NCBI GenBank assembly: GCA_003511465.1
Contig: DOID01000107.1
Location: forward strand, 1,672 to 7,925
Direction of reading: 5' to 3'
DNA: 6,254 nt
From: Bacillota bacterium
GTDB taxonomy: Bacteria > Bacillota > UBA4882 > UBA10575
Part shown: positions 6,183-6,254 of the stretch, one piece after another
Position numbering within the stretch: the first letter of the stretch is position 1
Layout of the letters: each line of letters starts with the position of its first letter
Position numbers and translations under genes: made by a program
Notes under the pieces: generated by a model
The model's database searches: none
The model's input: only the letters and a program-made list of their open reading frames with translations
Told to the model about the DNA's origin: nothing

Positions 6183-6254
6183 ATGACTGAACCAAAAATC
6201 GTACTACAAACCTTACCGGAAAACCCGAAAGTCAAACCAAATAAAGGGAAGAGC
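6183..6254 (+). CDS. Start of next operon gene, probably a second ABC permease (truncated by window edge)
   Basis: Only 24 codons are present, reading MTEPKIVLQTLPENPKVKPN and onward to the edge without a stop. The ATG follows AAAGGGGG (6168-6175) at 7 bases and lies 4 bases after the permease stop, so this is a real gene start in the same operon. The visible part is hydrophilic and lysine-rich, as the cytoplasmic N-terminus of a membrane protein could be. Nucleoside-type ABC importers often carry two permease genes in tandem after the ATPase, so a second permease is the best guess. The sequence alone does not prove it. Confidence 0.7.
   Translation, partial: MTEPKIVLQTLPENPKVKPNKGKS

Overview
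The window looks like a chromosomal stretch from a Bacillota (Firmicutes) bacterium, probably a clostridia-like or related anaerobic lineage. The evidence is the strong AGGAGG-type ribosome binding sites, the use of GTG and TTG starts, tight operon packing, a DUF3006 protein and a DUF3798 binding protein (families I associate with Bacillota), and a roughly balanced base composition. The genus cannot be read from the sequence. I see no mobile element, CRISPR array, tRNA or rRNA.

Left part (1-858), minus strand: the N-terminal 146 residues of a P-type cation-transporting ATPase of the PMCA/SERCA-like class run off the left edge. Upstream of it, in the same direction, lies a small DUF3006 protein (550-744). 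A 114-base divergent intergenic region then separates these from the plus-strand genes.

Middle part (859-2254): an orphan lipoprotein of 418 residues with a clear signal peptide and lipobox but no family I can name. It is followed by a 139-base intergenic region without a convincing terminator. That region carries a perfect 16-bp dyad (2205-2220), a possible -10 box next to it and a strong ribosome binding site.

Right part (2255-6254): an ABC importer operon, truncated at the right edge. Its order is a DUF3798 substrate-binding protein, a rho-independent terminator plus a second GC-rich hairpin, a double-NBD sugar/nucleoside-type ATPase, a BPD_transp_2 permease, and the first 24 codons of a further gene that is probably a second permease. 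The binding protein should capture a small solute outside the membrane, the permease(s) form the channel and the double ATPase drives uptake. The substrate is unknown. The terminator after the binding-protein gene suggests that this subunit is made in excess over the membrane complex.

The points most worth a second look are this importer of unknown substrate, its markedly asymmetric ATPase (one canonical and one degenerate nucleotide site), its binding protein anchored by an N-terminal helix instead of a lipid, and the dyad at the operon's promoter.
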